Below, in pieces: positions 1-10,285 of a stretch of DNA of 64,000 bases (position 1 is its first letter; each line of letters opens with the position of its first letter). The notes beneath the pieces were generated by a model. That model was not told the DNA's origin. It did not search any database and worked only from the letters and a program-made list of their open reading frames with translations. A program made the position numbers and the translations under genes. Location: NCBI GenBank assembly GCA_960531495.1, contig OY482855.1:186001-250000 (forward strand). The letters run 5' to 3'. The DNA comes from Zeus faber. Lineage: Eukaryota; Chordata; Actinopteri; Zeiformes; Zeidae.

Positions 1-70
1 ATAGAAATTTTATTAATATGATGAACTATTATGTGCTTCCTAAGTTTTTCACTCAGATTTCTATGCCCAT
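1..70 (+). repeat. Partial B monomer at the left edge
   Basis: These 70 bases match positions 127-196 of a B1 monomer of the kind that precedes B2: they carry CTTCCTAAG, TTTTTCACTCAG and the TATGCCCAT ending. The same tail is found at 4053-4122 and 11636-11705, so the array continues to the left of the window. Confidence 0.93.
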
Positions 71-266
71 CTAACATGTATTTCTGGAGTTATGATCATT
101 TTCAGAACTTGTGACGGTTTGCTGTCTAGCTGAATTAGAGAAACACCGAACCATTGTCTCTTCAGAGGTGAATGATTCAGAATGCTGCAGTACAGCATAG
201 AAATTTAATTAATATGATGAACTATTATGTGCTTTTTAAGTGTTTCTCACAGATTTCTAGGCCCAT

Positions 267-474
267 CTAACATGTATTTGTGGAGTTATGATCATTTTCA
301 TCATTGTGTGCACATGTGGGAAAAAACGCATTTTCAGCCGATTTAAACGTCGAAAAGGGGAATTGCTTAAACGCTTCAGTCATTACTCTGTGTGACAGTG
401 TCAGACAGTTTAAATACAATGGTGAACTAGTATATGCTGCTAATGTGTTGTTTGTCAAACAGTTTTAGGCCCAT
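267..474 (+). repeat. Representative A monomer (208 bp)
   Basis: First complete A unit. Landmarks in order are CTAACATGTATTTGT at the start, ATGATCATTTTCATCAT (about 22-38), GTGCACATGTGGG or GTGTACATGTGGG (about 42-54), CGCATTTTCAGCCGATTTAAA (about 61-80), CGTCGAAAAGGGGAATTG (about 82-99), a near-palindrome at 122-142, TTTAAATACAATGGTGAAC (143-161), and the end TTTTAGGCCCAT. Consensus GC is 77 of 208 by hand count, with six CpG sites. Copies differ mostly by scattered single substitutions. Common variant sites are GTCGAG/GTGGAG/GTTGAG at 14-19, TGGTTAAAC/TGCTTAAAC near 99-106, AAAGTG/AAAGCG/AATGTG at 176-181 and CAAACAG/CAACCAG near 190. Confidence 0.96.
388..408. other. Representative 21-bp near-palindrome in the A monomer (positions 122-142)
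   Basis: The core TGACA-G-TGTCA is a perfect inverted repeat around one base. Including the flanks, CTGTGTGACA pairs with TGTCAGACAG over ten bases with one mismatch. It occurs in nearly every A monomer at the same place; I noticed arm changes in only a few (about 7896 and 56461), and centre changes at about 7093 and 22538. A symmetrical site of this size could bind a dimeric protein or form a small cruciform; that is inference. Confidence 0.7.
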
Positions 475-1001
475 GTAAAATGTATTTGTCGAGTTATTAT
501 CATTTTCATCATTGTGTGCACATATGGGAAAAAATGCATTTTCAGCCGATTTAAACGTCGAAAAGGGGAATTGGTTAAACGCTTTAATCATTACTCTGTG
601 TGACAGTGTCAGACAGTTTAAATACAATGGTGAACTAGTATATGCTGCTAATGTGTTGTTTGTCAACCAGTTTTAGGCCCATCTAACATGTATTTGTTGA
701 GTTATGATCATTTTCATCATTATGTGTACATGTGGAAAAAAACGCATTTTCAGCCGATTTAAACGTCGAAAAGGGGAATTGCTTAAACGCTTCAGTCATT
801 ACTCTGTGTGACAGTGTCAGACAGTTTAAATACAATGGTGAACTACTATATGCTGCTAAAGTGTTGTTTGTCAACCAGTTTTAGGCCCGTCTAACATGTA
901 TTTGTCGAGGTATGAGCATTTTCAGAACATTGGACGGTTTGATGTCTATCTGAATTAGAGAAACACCGAACCATTGTCTCTTCAGAGGTGAATGATTCAG
1001 A

Positions 1002-1018
1002 ATGCTGCAGTACAGCAT
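1002..1018. other. Representative hairpin dyad in the B monomer (positions 112-128)
   Basis: ATGCTG-CAGTA-CAGCAT has six-base arms around a five-base loop. Elsewhere the loop reads CATTA (2103-side B1 units, 40 kb B') or CAGGA (for example the 3927, 6155 and 11510 units), while the arms stay the same in almost all B monomers seen; an exception is CAGCGT at about 5470. Confidence 0.65.
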
Positions 1019-2702
1019 AGAACTTTAATTAATATGATGAACTATTATGTGCTTCTTAAGTGTTTCTCACAGATTTCTAGGCCCATCTAACATGTATTTG
1101 TGGAGTTATGATCATTTTCATCATTGTGTGCACATGTGGGAAAAAACGCATTTTCAGCCGATTTAAACGTCGAAAAGGGGAATTGCTTAAACGCTTCAGT
1201 CATTACTCTGTGTGACAGTGTCAGACAGTTTAAATACAATGGTGAACTAGTATATGCTGCTAAAGCGTTGTTTGTCAAACAGTTTTAGGCCCATCTAACA
1301 TTTATTTGTCGAGTTATGATCATTTTCATCATTATGTGTACATGTGGGAAAAAACGCATTTTCAGCCGATTTAAACGTCGAAAAGGGGAATTGCTTAACC
1401 GCTTCAGTCATTACTCTGTGTGACAGTGTCAGACAGTTTAAATACAATGGTGAACTAGTATATGCTGCTAAAGCGTTGTTAATCAAACAGTTTTTGGCCC
1501 ATAAAACATGTATTTGTTGAGGTATGAGCATTTTCAGAACATTGGACGGTTTGCTGTCTAGCTGAATTAGAGAAACACCGAACCATTGTCTCTTCAGAGG
1601 TGAATGATTCAGAATGCTGCAGTACAGCATAGAAATTTAATTAATATGATGAACTATTATGTGCTTCTTAAGTGTTTCTCACAGATTTCTAGGCCCATCT
1701 AACATGTATTTGTGGAGTTATGATCATTTTCATCATTGTGTGCACATGTGGGAAAAAACGCATTTTCAGCCGATTTAAACGTCGAAAATGGGAATTGGTT
1801 AAACGCTTCAGTCATTACTCTGTGTGACAGTGTCAGACAGTTTAAATACAATGGTGAACTAGTATATGCTGCTAAAGCGTTGTTTGTCAAACAGTTTTAG
1901 GCCCATACAACATGTATTTGTCGAGGTATGAGCATTTTCAGAACATTGGACGGTTTGCTGTCTAGCTGAATTAGAGAAACACCGAACCATTGTCTCTTCA
2001 GAGGTGAATGATTCAGAATGCTGCATTACAGCATTGAAATTTAATTAATATGATGAACTATTATGTGCTTCCTAAGTTTTTCTCTCAGATTTCTATGCCC
2101 ATCTAACATGTATTTCTGGAGTTATGATCATTTTCAGAACTTGTGACGGTTTGCTGTCTAGCTCAATTAGAGAAACACCGAACCATTGTCTCTTCAGAGG
2201 TGAATGATTCAGAATGCTGCAGTACAGCATAGAAGTTTAATTAATATGATGAACTATTATGTGCTTCTTAAGTGTTTCTCACAGATTTCTAGGCCCATCT
2301 AACATGTATTTGTGGAGTTATGATCATTTTCATCATTGTGTGCACATGTGGGAAAAAACGCATTTTCAGCCGATTTAAACGTCGAAAAGGGGAATTGGTT
2401 AAACGCTTCAGTCATTACTCTGTGTGACAGTGTCAGACAGTTTAAATACAATGGTGAACTAGTATATGCTGCTAAAGCGTTGTTTGTCAAACAGTTTTAG
2501 GCCCATACAACATGTATTTGTTTAGGTATGAGCATTTTCAGAACATTGGACGGTTTGCTGTCTAGCTGAATTAGAGAAACACCGAACCATTGTCTCTTCA
2601 GGGGTGAATGATTCAGAATGCTGCAGTACAGCATAGAAATTTAATTAATATGATGAACTATTATGTGCTTCTTAAGTGTTTCTCATAGATTTCTAGGCCC
2701 AT

Positions 2703-5346
2703 CTAACATGTATTTGTTGAGTTATGATCATTTTCATCATTGTGTGCACATGTGGGAAAAAACGCATTTTCAGCCGATTTAAACGTCGAAAAGGGGAATT
2801 GGTTAAACGCTTCAGTCATTACTCTGTGTGACAGTGTCAGACAGTTTAAATACAATGGTGAACAAGTATATGCTGCTAAAGTGTTGTTTGTCAAACAGTT
2901 TTAGGCCCATGAAAAATGTATTTGTCGAGTTATGATCATTTTCATCATTGTGTGCACATATGGGAAAAAATGCATTTTCAGCCGATTTAAACGTCGAAAG
3001 GGGGAATTGCTTTAACGCTTCAGTCATTACTCTGTGTGACAGTGTCATACAGTTTAAATACAATGGTGAACTAGTATATGCTGCTAAAGCGTTGTTTGTC
3101 AAACAGTTTTAGGCCCATACAACATGTATTTGTCGAGGTATGAGCATTTTCAGAACATTGGACGGTTTGCTGTCTAGCTGAATTAGATAAACACCGAACC
3201 ATTGTCTCTTCAGAGGTGAATGATTCAGAATGCTGCATTACAGCATTGAAATTTAATTAATATGATGAACTATTATGTGCTTCCTAAGTTTTTCTCTCAG
3301 ATTTCTATGCCCATCTAACATGTATTTCTGGAGTTATGATCATTATCAGAACTTGTGACGGTTTGCTGTCTAGCTGAATTAGAGAAACACCGAACCATTG
3401 TCTCTTCAGAGGTGAATGATTCAGAATGCTGCAGTACAGCATAGAAATTTAATTAATATGATAAACTATTATGTGCTTCTTAAGTGTTTATCACAGATTT
3501 CTAGGCCCATCTAACATGTATTTGTGGAGTTATGATCATTTTCATCATTGTGTGCACATGTTGGAAAAAATGCATTTTCAGCCGATTTAAACGTCGAAAA
3601 GGGGAATTTTTTAAACGCTTTAGTCATTACTCTGTGTGACAGTGTCAGACAGTTTAAATACAATGGTGAACTAGTATATGCTGCTAAAGTGTTGTTTGTC
3701 AACCAGTTTTAGGCCCATCTAACATGTATTTGTCGAGTTATGATCATTTTCATCATTATGTGTACATGTGGGAAAAAACACATTTTCAGCAGATTTAAAC
3801 GTCGAAAAGGGGAATTGCTTAAACGCTTCAGTCATTACTCTGTGTGACAGTGTCAGACAGTTTAAATACAATGGTGAACTAGTATATGCTGCTAAAGCGT
3901 TGTTTGTCAAACAGTTTTAGGCCCATACAACATGTATTTGTCGAGGTATGAGCATTTTCAGAAAATTGGACGGTTTGCTGTCTAGCTGAATTAGAGAAAC
4001 ACCGAACCATTGTCCCTTCAGAGGTGAATGATTCAGAATGCTGCAGGACAGCATAGAAATTTTATTAATATGATGAACTATTATGTGCTTCCTAAGTTTT
4101 TCACTCAGATTTCTATGCCCATCTAACATGTATTTCTGGAGTTATGATCATTTTCAGAACTTGTGACGGTTTGCTGTCTAGCTGAATTAGAGAAACACCG
4201 AACCATTGTCTCTTCAGAGGTGAATGATTCAGAATGCTGCAGTACAGCATAGAAATTTAATTAATATGATGAACTATTATGTGCTTTTTAAGTGTTTCTC
4301 ACAGATTTCTAGGCCCATCTAACATGTATTTGTGGAGTTATGATCATTTTCATCATTGTGTGCACATGTGGGAAAAAACGCATTTTCAGCCGATTTAAAC
4401 GTCGAAAAGGGGAATTGCTTAAACGCTTCAGTCATTACTCTGTGTGACAGTGTCAGACAGTTTAAATACAATGGTGAACTAGTATATGCTGCTAATGTGT
4501 TGTTTGTCAAACAGTTTTAGGCCCATGTAAAATGTATTTGTCGAGTTATGATCATTTTCATCATTGTGTGCACATATGGGAAAAAATGCATTTTCAGCCG
4601 ATTTAAACGTCGAAAAAGGGAATTGGTTAAACGCTTTAATCATTACTCTGTGTGACAGTGTCAGACAGTTTAAATACAATGGTGAACTAGTATATGCTGC
4701 TAATGTGTTGTTTGTCAACCAGTTTTAGGCCCATCTAACATGTATTTGTTGAGTTATGATCATTTTCATCATTATGTGTACATGTGGGAAAAAACGCATT
4801 TTCAGCCGATTTAAACGTCGAAAAGGGGAATTGCTTAAACGCTTCAGTCATTACTCTGTGTGACAGTGTCAGACAGTTTAAATACAATGGTGAACTACTA
4901 TATGCTGCTAAAGTGTTGTTTGTCAACCAGTTTTAGGCCCGTCTAACATGTATTTGTCGAGGTATGAGCATTTTCAGAACATTGGACGGTTTGATGTCTA
5001 TCTGAATTAGAGAAACACCGAACCATTGTCTCTTCAGAGGTGAATGATTCAGAATGCTGCAGTACAGCATAGAACTTTAATTAATATGATGAACTATTAT
5101 GTGCTTCTTAAGTGTTTCTCACAGATTTCTAGGCCCATCTAACATGTATTTGTGGAGTTATGATCATTTTCATCATTGTGTGCACATGTGGGAAAAAACG
5201 CATTTTCAGCCGATTTAAACGTCGAAAAGGGGAATTGCTTAAACGCTTCAGTCATTACTCTGTGTGACAGTGTCAGACAGTTTAAATACAATGGTGAACT
5301 AGTATATGCTGCTAAAGCGTTGTTTGTCAAACAGTTTTAGGCCCAT
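2703..5346 (+). repeat. Segmental repeat copy 1 (2,644 bp; partner at 10286-12929)
   Basis: Monomer starts: A 2703, 2911; B 3119; B2 3315; A 3511, 3719; B 3927; B2 4123; A 4319, 4527, 4735; B 4943; A 5139. The same 13-monomer order recurs exactly 7,583 bp downstream with shared private variants. Examples are GAAAAATG at 2911, GATCATTATCAG in 3315, TGATAAACT before 3511, AATTTTTTAAACG in 3511, and GAAAATTGGACGG with GTCCCTTCAG in 3927. The 1,028-bp part 4319-5346 also matches 267-1294. Confidence 0.92.
3315..3510 (+). repeat. Representative B2 monomer (196 bp)
   Basis: B2 differs from B1 mainly in its first ~50 bp: TTTCTGGAGTTATGATCATT and GAACTTGTGACGG replace the GAGGTATGAGC and GAACATTGGACGG of B1. 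In this copy the text reads GATCATTATCAG, a private change shared with 10898. B2 almost always follows a B1 whose end is CTTCCTAAG, TTTTTC[AT]CTCAG, TATGCCC, so B1-B2 behaves as a fixed dimer. B2 units start at 71, 2103, 3315, 4123, 5543, 6351, 7575, 10898, 11706, 13334, 17448 (chimera), 26912, 29359 (chimera), 30419, 40093, 44390, 48952, 53249, 57811 and 60688. Confidence 0.93.
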
Positions 5347-6154
5347 ACAACATGTATTTGTCGAGGTATGAGCATTTTCAGAACATTGGACGGTTTGCTG
5401 TCTAGCTGAATTAGAGAAACACCGAACCATTGTCTCTTCAGAGGTGAATGATTCAGAATGCTGCATTACAGCGTTGAAATTTAATTAATATGATGAACTA
5501 TTATGTGCTTCCTAAGTTTTTCTCTCAGATTTCTATGCCCATCTAACATGTATTTCTGGAGTTATGATCATTTTCAGAACTTGTGACGGTTTGCTGTCTA
5601 GCTCAATTAGAGAAACACCGAACCATTGTCTCTTCAGAGGTGAATGATTCAGAATGCTGCAGTACAGCATAGAAGTTTAATTAATATGATGAACTATTAT
5701 GTGCTTCTTAAGTGTTTCCCACAGATTTCTAGGCCCATCTAACATGTATTTGTGGAGTTATGATCATTTTCATCATTGTGTGCACATGTGGGAAAAAACG
5801 CATTTTCAGCCGATTTAAACGTCGAAAAGGGGAATTGCTTAAACGCTTCAGTCATTACTCTGTGTGACAGTGTCAGACAGTTTAAATACAATGGTGAACT
5901 AGTATATGCTGCTAAAGTGTTTTTTGTCAAACAGTTTTAGGCCCATGTAAAATGTATTTGTAGAGTTATGATTATTTTCATCATTGTGTGCACATGTGGG
6001 AAAAAACACATTTTCAGCCGATTTAAACGTCGAAAAGGAAAATTGGTTAAACGCTTCAGTCATTACTCTGTGTGACAGTGTCAGACAGTTTAAATACAAT
6101 GGTGAACTAGTATATGCTGCTAAAGCGTTGTTTGTCAAACAGTTTTAGGCCCAT
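5347..6154 (+). repeat. Domain I, B1-B2-A-A block
   Basis: Monomer starts: B 5347; B2 5543; A 5739, 5947. The B1 loop reads CATTA with CAGCGTTG, the one place where I noticed the right arm of the B hairpin changed. Unit 5947 belongs to the GTAAAATG-start A subtype and carries AAAACACATTTT, a CpG-to-CpA change. Confidence 0.9.
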
Positions 6155-7378
6155 ACAACATGTATTTGTCGAGGTATGAGCATTTTCAGAACATTGGACG
6201 GTTTGCGGTCTAGCTGAATTAGAGAAACACCGAACCATTGTCTCTTCAGAGGTGAATGATTCAGAATGCTGCAGGACAGCATAGAAATTGTATTAATATG
6301 ATGAACTATTATGTGCTTCCTAAGTTTTTCACTCAGATTTCTATGCCCATCTAACATGTATTTCTGGAGTTATGATCATTTTCAGAACTTGTGACGGTTT
6401 GCTGTCTAGCTGAATTAGAGAAACACCGAACCATTGTCTCTTCAGAGGTGAATGATTCAGAATGCTGCAGTACAGCATAGAAATTTAATTAATATGATGA
6501 ACTATTATGTGCTTCTTAAGTGTTTCTCACAGATTTCTAGGCCCATCTAAGATGTATTTGTGCAGTTATGATCATTTTCATCATTGTGTGCACATGTGGG
6601 AAAAAACGCATTTTCAGCCGATTTAAACGTCGAAAAGGGGAATTGGTTAAACGCTTCAGTCATTACTCTGTGTGACAGTGTCAGACAGTTTAAATACAAT
6701 GGTGAACTAGTATATGCTGCTAAAGTGTTGTTTGTCAAACAGTTTTAGGCCCATCTAACATGTATTTGTCGAGTTATGGTCATTTTCATCATTATGTGCA
6801 CATGTGGGAAAAAACGCATTTTCAGCCGATTTAAACGTCGAAAAGGGGAATTGCTTAAACGCTTCAGTCATTACTTTGTGTGACAGTGTCAGACAGTTTA
6901 AATACAATGGTGAACTAGTATAAGCTGCTAAAGTGTTGTTTGTCAAACAGTTTTAGGCCCATGTAAATTGTATTTGTCGAGTTATGATTATTTTCATCAT
7001 TGTGTGCACATGTGGGAAAAAATGCATTTTCAGCTGATTTAAACGTCGAAAAGGGGAATTGGTTAAACGCTTTAGTCATTACTCTGTGTGACAATGTCAG
7101 ACAGTTTAAATACAATGGTGAACTAGTATATGCTGCTAAAGTGTTGTTTGTCAACCAGTTTTAGGCCCATCTAACATGTATTTGTCGAGTTATGATCATT
7201 TTCATCATTATCTGTACATGTGGGAAAAAACGCATTTTCAGCCGATTTAAACGTCGAAAAGGGGAATTGCTTAAACGCTTCAGTCATTACTCTGTGTGAC
7301 AGTGTCAGACAGTTTAAATACAATGGTGAACTAGTATATGCTGCTAAAGCGTTGTTTGTCAAACAGTTTTAGGCCCAT
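6155..7378 (+). repeat. 1,224-bp tandem duplication, copy 1
   Basis: Monomer starts: B 6155; B2 6351; A 6547, 6755, 6963, 7171 (two B plus four A make 1,224 bp). Private marks shared with copy 2 are CTAAGATGTATTTG at 6547, TTACTTTGTGTGACAG and TATAAGCTGC in 6755, GTAAATTGTATTTG at 6963 and GCGGTCTAGC in the B1. Confidence 0.94.
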
Positions 7379-8602
7379 ACAACATGTATTTGTCGAGGTA
7401 TGAGCATTTTCAGAACATTGGACGGTTTGCGGTCTAGCTAAATTAGAGAAACACCGAACCATTGTCTCTTCAGAGGTGAATGATTCAGAATGCTGCAGGA
7501 CAGCATAGAAATTTTATTAATATGATGAACTATTATGTGCTTCCTAAGTTTTTCACTCAGATTTCTATGCCCATCTAACATGTATTTCTGGAGTTATGAT
7601 CATTTTCAGAACTTGTGACGGTTTGCTGTCTAGCTGAATTAGAGAAACACCGAACCATTGTCTCTTCAGAGGTGAATGATTCAGAATGCTGCAGTACAGC
7701 ATAGAAATTTAATTAATATGATGAACTATTATGTGCTTCTTAAGTGTTTCTCACAGATTTCTAGGCCCATCTAAGATGTATTTGTGGAGTTATGATCATT
7801 TTCATCATTGTGTGCACATGTGGGAAAAAACGCATTTTCAGCCGATTTAAACGTCGAAAAGGGGAATTGGTTAAACGCTTCAGTCATTACTCTGTGTGCC
7901 AGTGTCAGACAGTTTAAATACAACGGTGAACTAGTATATGCTGCTAAAGTGTTGTTTGTCAAACAGTTTTAGGCCCATCTAACATGTATTTGTCGAGTTA
8001 TGGTCATTTTCATCATTATGTGCACCTGTGGGAAAAAACGCATTTTCAGCCGATTTAAACGTCGAAAAGGGGAATTGCTTAAACGCTTCAGTCATTACTT
8101 TGTGTGACAGTGTCAGACAGTTTAAATACAATGGTGAACTAGTATAAGCTGCTAAAGTGTTGTTTGTCAAACAGTTTTAGGCCCATGTAAATTGTATTTG
8201 TCGAGTTATGATTATTTTCATCATTGTGTGCACATGTGGGAAAAAATGCATTTTCAGCCGATTTAAACGTCGAAAAGGGGAATTGGTTAAACGCTTCAGT
8301 CATTACTCTGTGTGACAGTGTCAGACAGTTTAAATACAATGGTGAACTAGTATATGCTGCTAAAGTATTGTTTGTCAACCAGTTTTAGGCCCATCTAACA
8401 TGTATTTGTCGAGTTATGATCATTTTCATCATTATGTTTACATGTGGGAAAAAACGCATTTTCAGCCGATTTAAACGTCGAAAAGGGGAATTGCTTAAAC
8501 GCTTCAGTCAATACTCTGTGTGACAGTGTCAGGCAGTTTAAATGCAATGGTGAACTAGTAAATGCTGCTAAAGCATTGTTTGTCAAACAGTTTTAGGCCC
8601 AT
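7379..8602 (+). repeat. 1,224-bp tandem duplication, copy 2
   Basis: Monomer starts: B 7379; B2 7575; A 7771, 7979, 8187, 8395. It follows copy 1 directly, with the same monomer order and the same rare variants, so it arose by a recent unequal exchange of a six-monomer cassette. Small later changes exist: TGCCAGTGTCAG at about 7896, GCACCTGTGGG in 7979, and several substitutions in 8395. Confidence 0.94.
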
Positions 8603-10031
8603 ACAACATGTATTTGTCGAGGTATGAGCATTTTCAGAACATTGGACGGTTTGCTGTCTAGCTGAATTAGAGAAACACCGAACCATTGTCTCTTCAGAGA
8701 TGAATGATTCAGAATGCTGCAGTACAGCATAGAACTTTAATTAATATGATGAACTATAATGTGCTTCTTAAGTGTTTCTCACAGATTTCTAGGCCCATCT
8801 AACATGTATTTGTGGAGTTATGATCATTTTCATCATTGTGTGCACATGTGGGAAAAAACGCATTTTCAGCCGATTTAAACGTCGAAAAGGGGAATTGCTT
8901 AAACGCTTCAGTCATTACTCTGTGTGACAGTGTCAGACAGTTTAAATACAATGGTGAACTAGTATATGCTGCTAAAGTGTTGTTTGTCAACCAGTTTTAG
9001 GCCCATCTAACATGTATTTGTCGAGTTATGATCATTTTCATCATTATGTGTACATGTGGGAAAAAACGCATTTTCAGCCGATTTAAACGTCGAAAAGGGG
9101 AATTGGTTAAACGCTTCAGTCATTACTCTGTGTGACAGTGTCAGACAGTTTAAATACAATGGTGAACTAGTATATGCTGCTAAAGTGTTGTTTGTCAAAC
9201 TGTTTTAGGCCCATCTAACATGTATTTGTCGAGTTATGGTCATTTTCATCATTATGTGCACATGTGGGAAAAAACGCATTTTCAGCCGATTTAAACGTCG
9301 AAAAGGGGAATTGGTTAAACGCTTCAGTCATTACTCTGTGTGACAGTGTCAGACAGTTTAAATACAATGGTGAACTAGTATATGCTGCTAAAGCGTTGTT
9401 TGTCAAACAGTTTTAGGCCCATCTAACATTTATTTGTCGAGTTATGATCATTTTCATCATTATGTGTACGTGGGAAAAAACGCATTTTCAGCCGATTTAA
9501 ACGTCGAAAAGGGGAATTGCTTAAACGCTTCAGTCATTACTCTGTGTGACAGTGTCAGACAGTTTAAATACAATGGTGAACTAGTATATGCTGCTAAAGC
9601 GTTGTTTGTCAAACAGTTTTTGGCCCATTAACATGTATTTGTTGAGGTATGAGCATTTTCAGAACATTGGACGGTTTGCTGTCTAGCTGAATTAGAGAAA
9701 CACCGAACCATTGTCTCTTCAGAGGTGAATGATTCAGAATGCTGCAGTACAGCATAGAAATTTAATTAATATGATGAACTATTATGTGCTTCTTAAGTGT
9801 TTCTCACAGATTTCTAGGCCCATCTAACATGTATTTGTGGAGTTATGATCATTTTCATCATTGTGTGCACATGTGGGAAAAAACGCATTTTCAGCCGATT
9901 TAAACGTCGAAAAGGGGAATTGCTTAAACGCTTCAGTCATTACTCTGTGTGACAGTGTCAGACAGTTTAAATACAATGGTGAACTAGTATATGCTGCTAA
10001 AGCGTTGTTTGTCAAACAGTTTTAGGCCCAT
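8603..10031 (+). repeat. Domain I, A-rich block before the duplicated-B unit
   Basis: Monomer starts: B 8603; A 8799, 9007, 9215, 9423; B about 9628; A 9824. The 9423 unit plus the start of the next B are together 3 bp shorter than expected: the text reads TGTACGTGGG (2 bp lost), and the B start reads CCCATTAACATG (1 bp lost). The CATTTATTTG and GTTTTTGGCCC marks tie 9423 and 9628 to 1295 and 1503. Confidence 0.9.
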
Positions 10032-10285
10032 ACAACATGTATTTGTCGAGGTATGAGCATTTTCAGAACATTGGACGGTTTGCTGTCTAGCTGAATTAGA
10101 GAAACGAGGTATGAGCATTTTCAGAACATTGGACGGTTTGCTGTCTAGCTGAATTAGAGAAACACCAAACCATTGTCTCTTCAGAGGTGAATGATTCAGA
10201 ATGCTGCAGTACAGCATTGAAATTTAATTAATGTGATGAACTATTATGTGCTTCCTAAGTTTTTCTCTCAGATTTCTATGCCCAT
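10032..10285 (+). repeat. B' monomer with internal 58-bp tandem duplication (254 bp)
   Basis: The segment from GAGGTATGAG to GAGAAAC is present twice in direct tandem: 10048-10105 and 10106-10163. The second copy runs into ACCAAACC instead of the usual ACCGAACC. The same duplication and the same ACCAAACC mark occur at 39839, 48698 and 57557, so it happened once. This copy has the CTTCCTAAG/TATGCCC tail that normally leads into B2, but is followed directly by A at 10286, implying loss of one B2 here. Confidence 0.95.

Larger units (their letters stand above)
71..2702 (+). repeat. Domain I, block 1
   Basis: Monomer starts: B2 71; A 267, 475, 683; B 891; A 1087, 1295; B 1503; A 1699; B 1907; B2 2103; A 2299; B 2507. 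Unit 475 is the A subtype starting GTAAAATG after GGCCCAT. Unit 891 begins after GCCCGT and carries GTTTGATGTCTATCTG, marks shared with 4943 and 12526. Units 1295 and 1503 carry CATTTATTTG and an abnormal AATCAAACAGTTTTTGG junction, repeated at 12930-13138. Together 1-1698 corresponds to 11636-13333. Confidence 0.93.

Noticed and set aside
335-360. CENP-B-box-like arrangement in A (CCG ... CGAAAA).
   Set aside because: The reverse-strand CENP-B box needs CCCG and CGAA seven bases apart; here they are ten apart and the CCCG is GCCG. It does not meet the consensus.
267-458. A 63-residue open frame on the minus strand recurs in most A monomers (also 79-, 96- and 111-residue extensions into neighbours).
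   Set aside because: The 63-residue frame opens at TTG, not ATG; the first in-frame ATG is about residue 26. Common variants change the amino acid (N/K, T/A, A/T, C/W) as readily as they leave it, and several monomers lose the frame. Monomer lengths are not multiples of three. The recurrence is explained by copying of the satellite.
460-475. TTAGGC in every A monomer, resembling a telomere repeat unit.
   Set aside because: It occurs once per monomer within GTTTTAGGCCCAT and is never tandem.
961-1010. Possible hammerhead ribozyme core or RNA polymerase III B box on the minus strand of B (CTGAAGA; GGTTCGG).
   Set aside because: CTGAAGA is not followed by a short stem and GAAA, and GGTTCGG lacks the A and the CC of the B box and has no matching A box upstream. 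Single short matches only.
9434-9631. Plus-strand open frames of 60-95 residues (for example 9434-9631, 25333-25620, 42603-42890).
   Set aside because: They arise only where a monomer junction or indel happens to remove a stop. They are not kept across copies and have no context of a gene.
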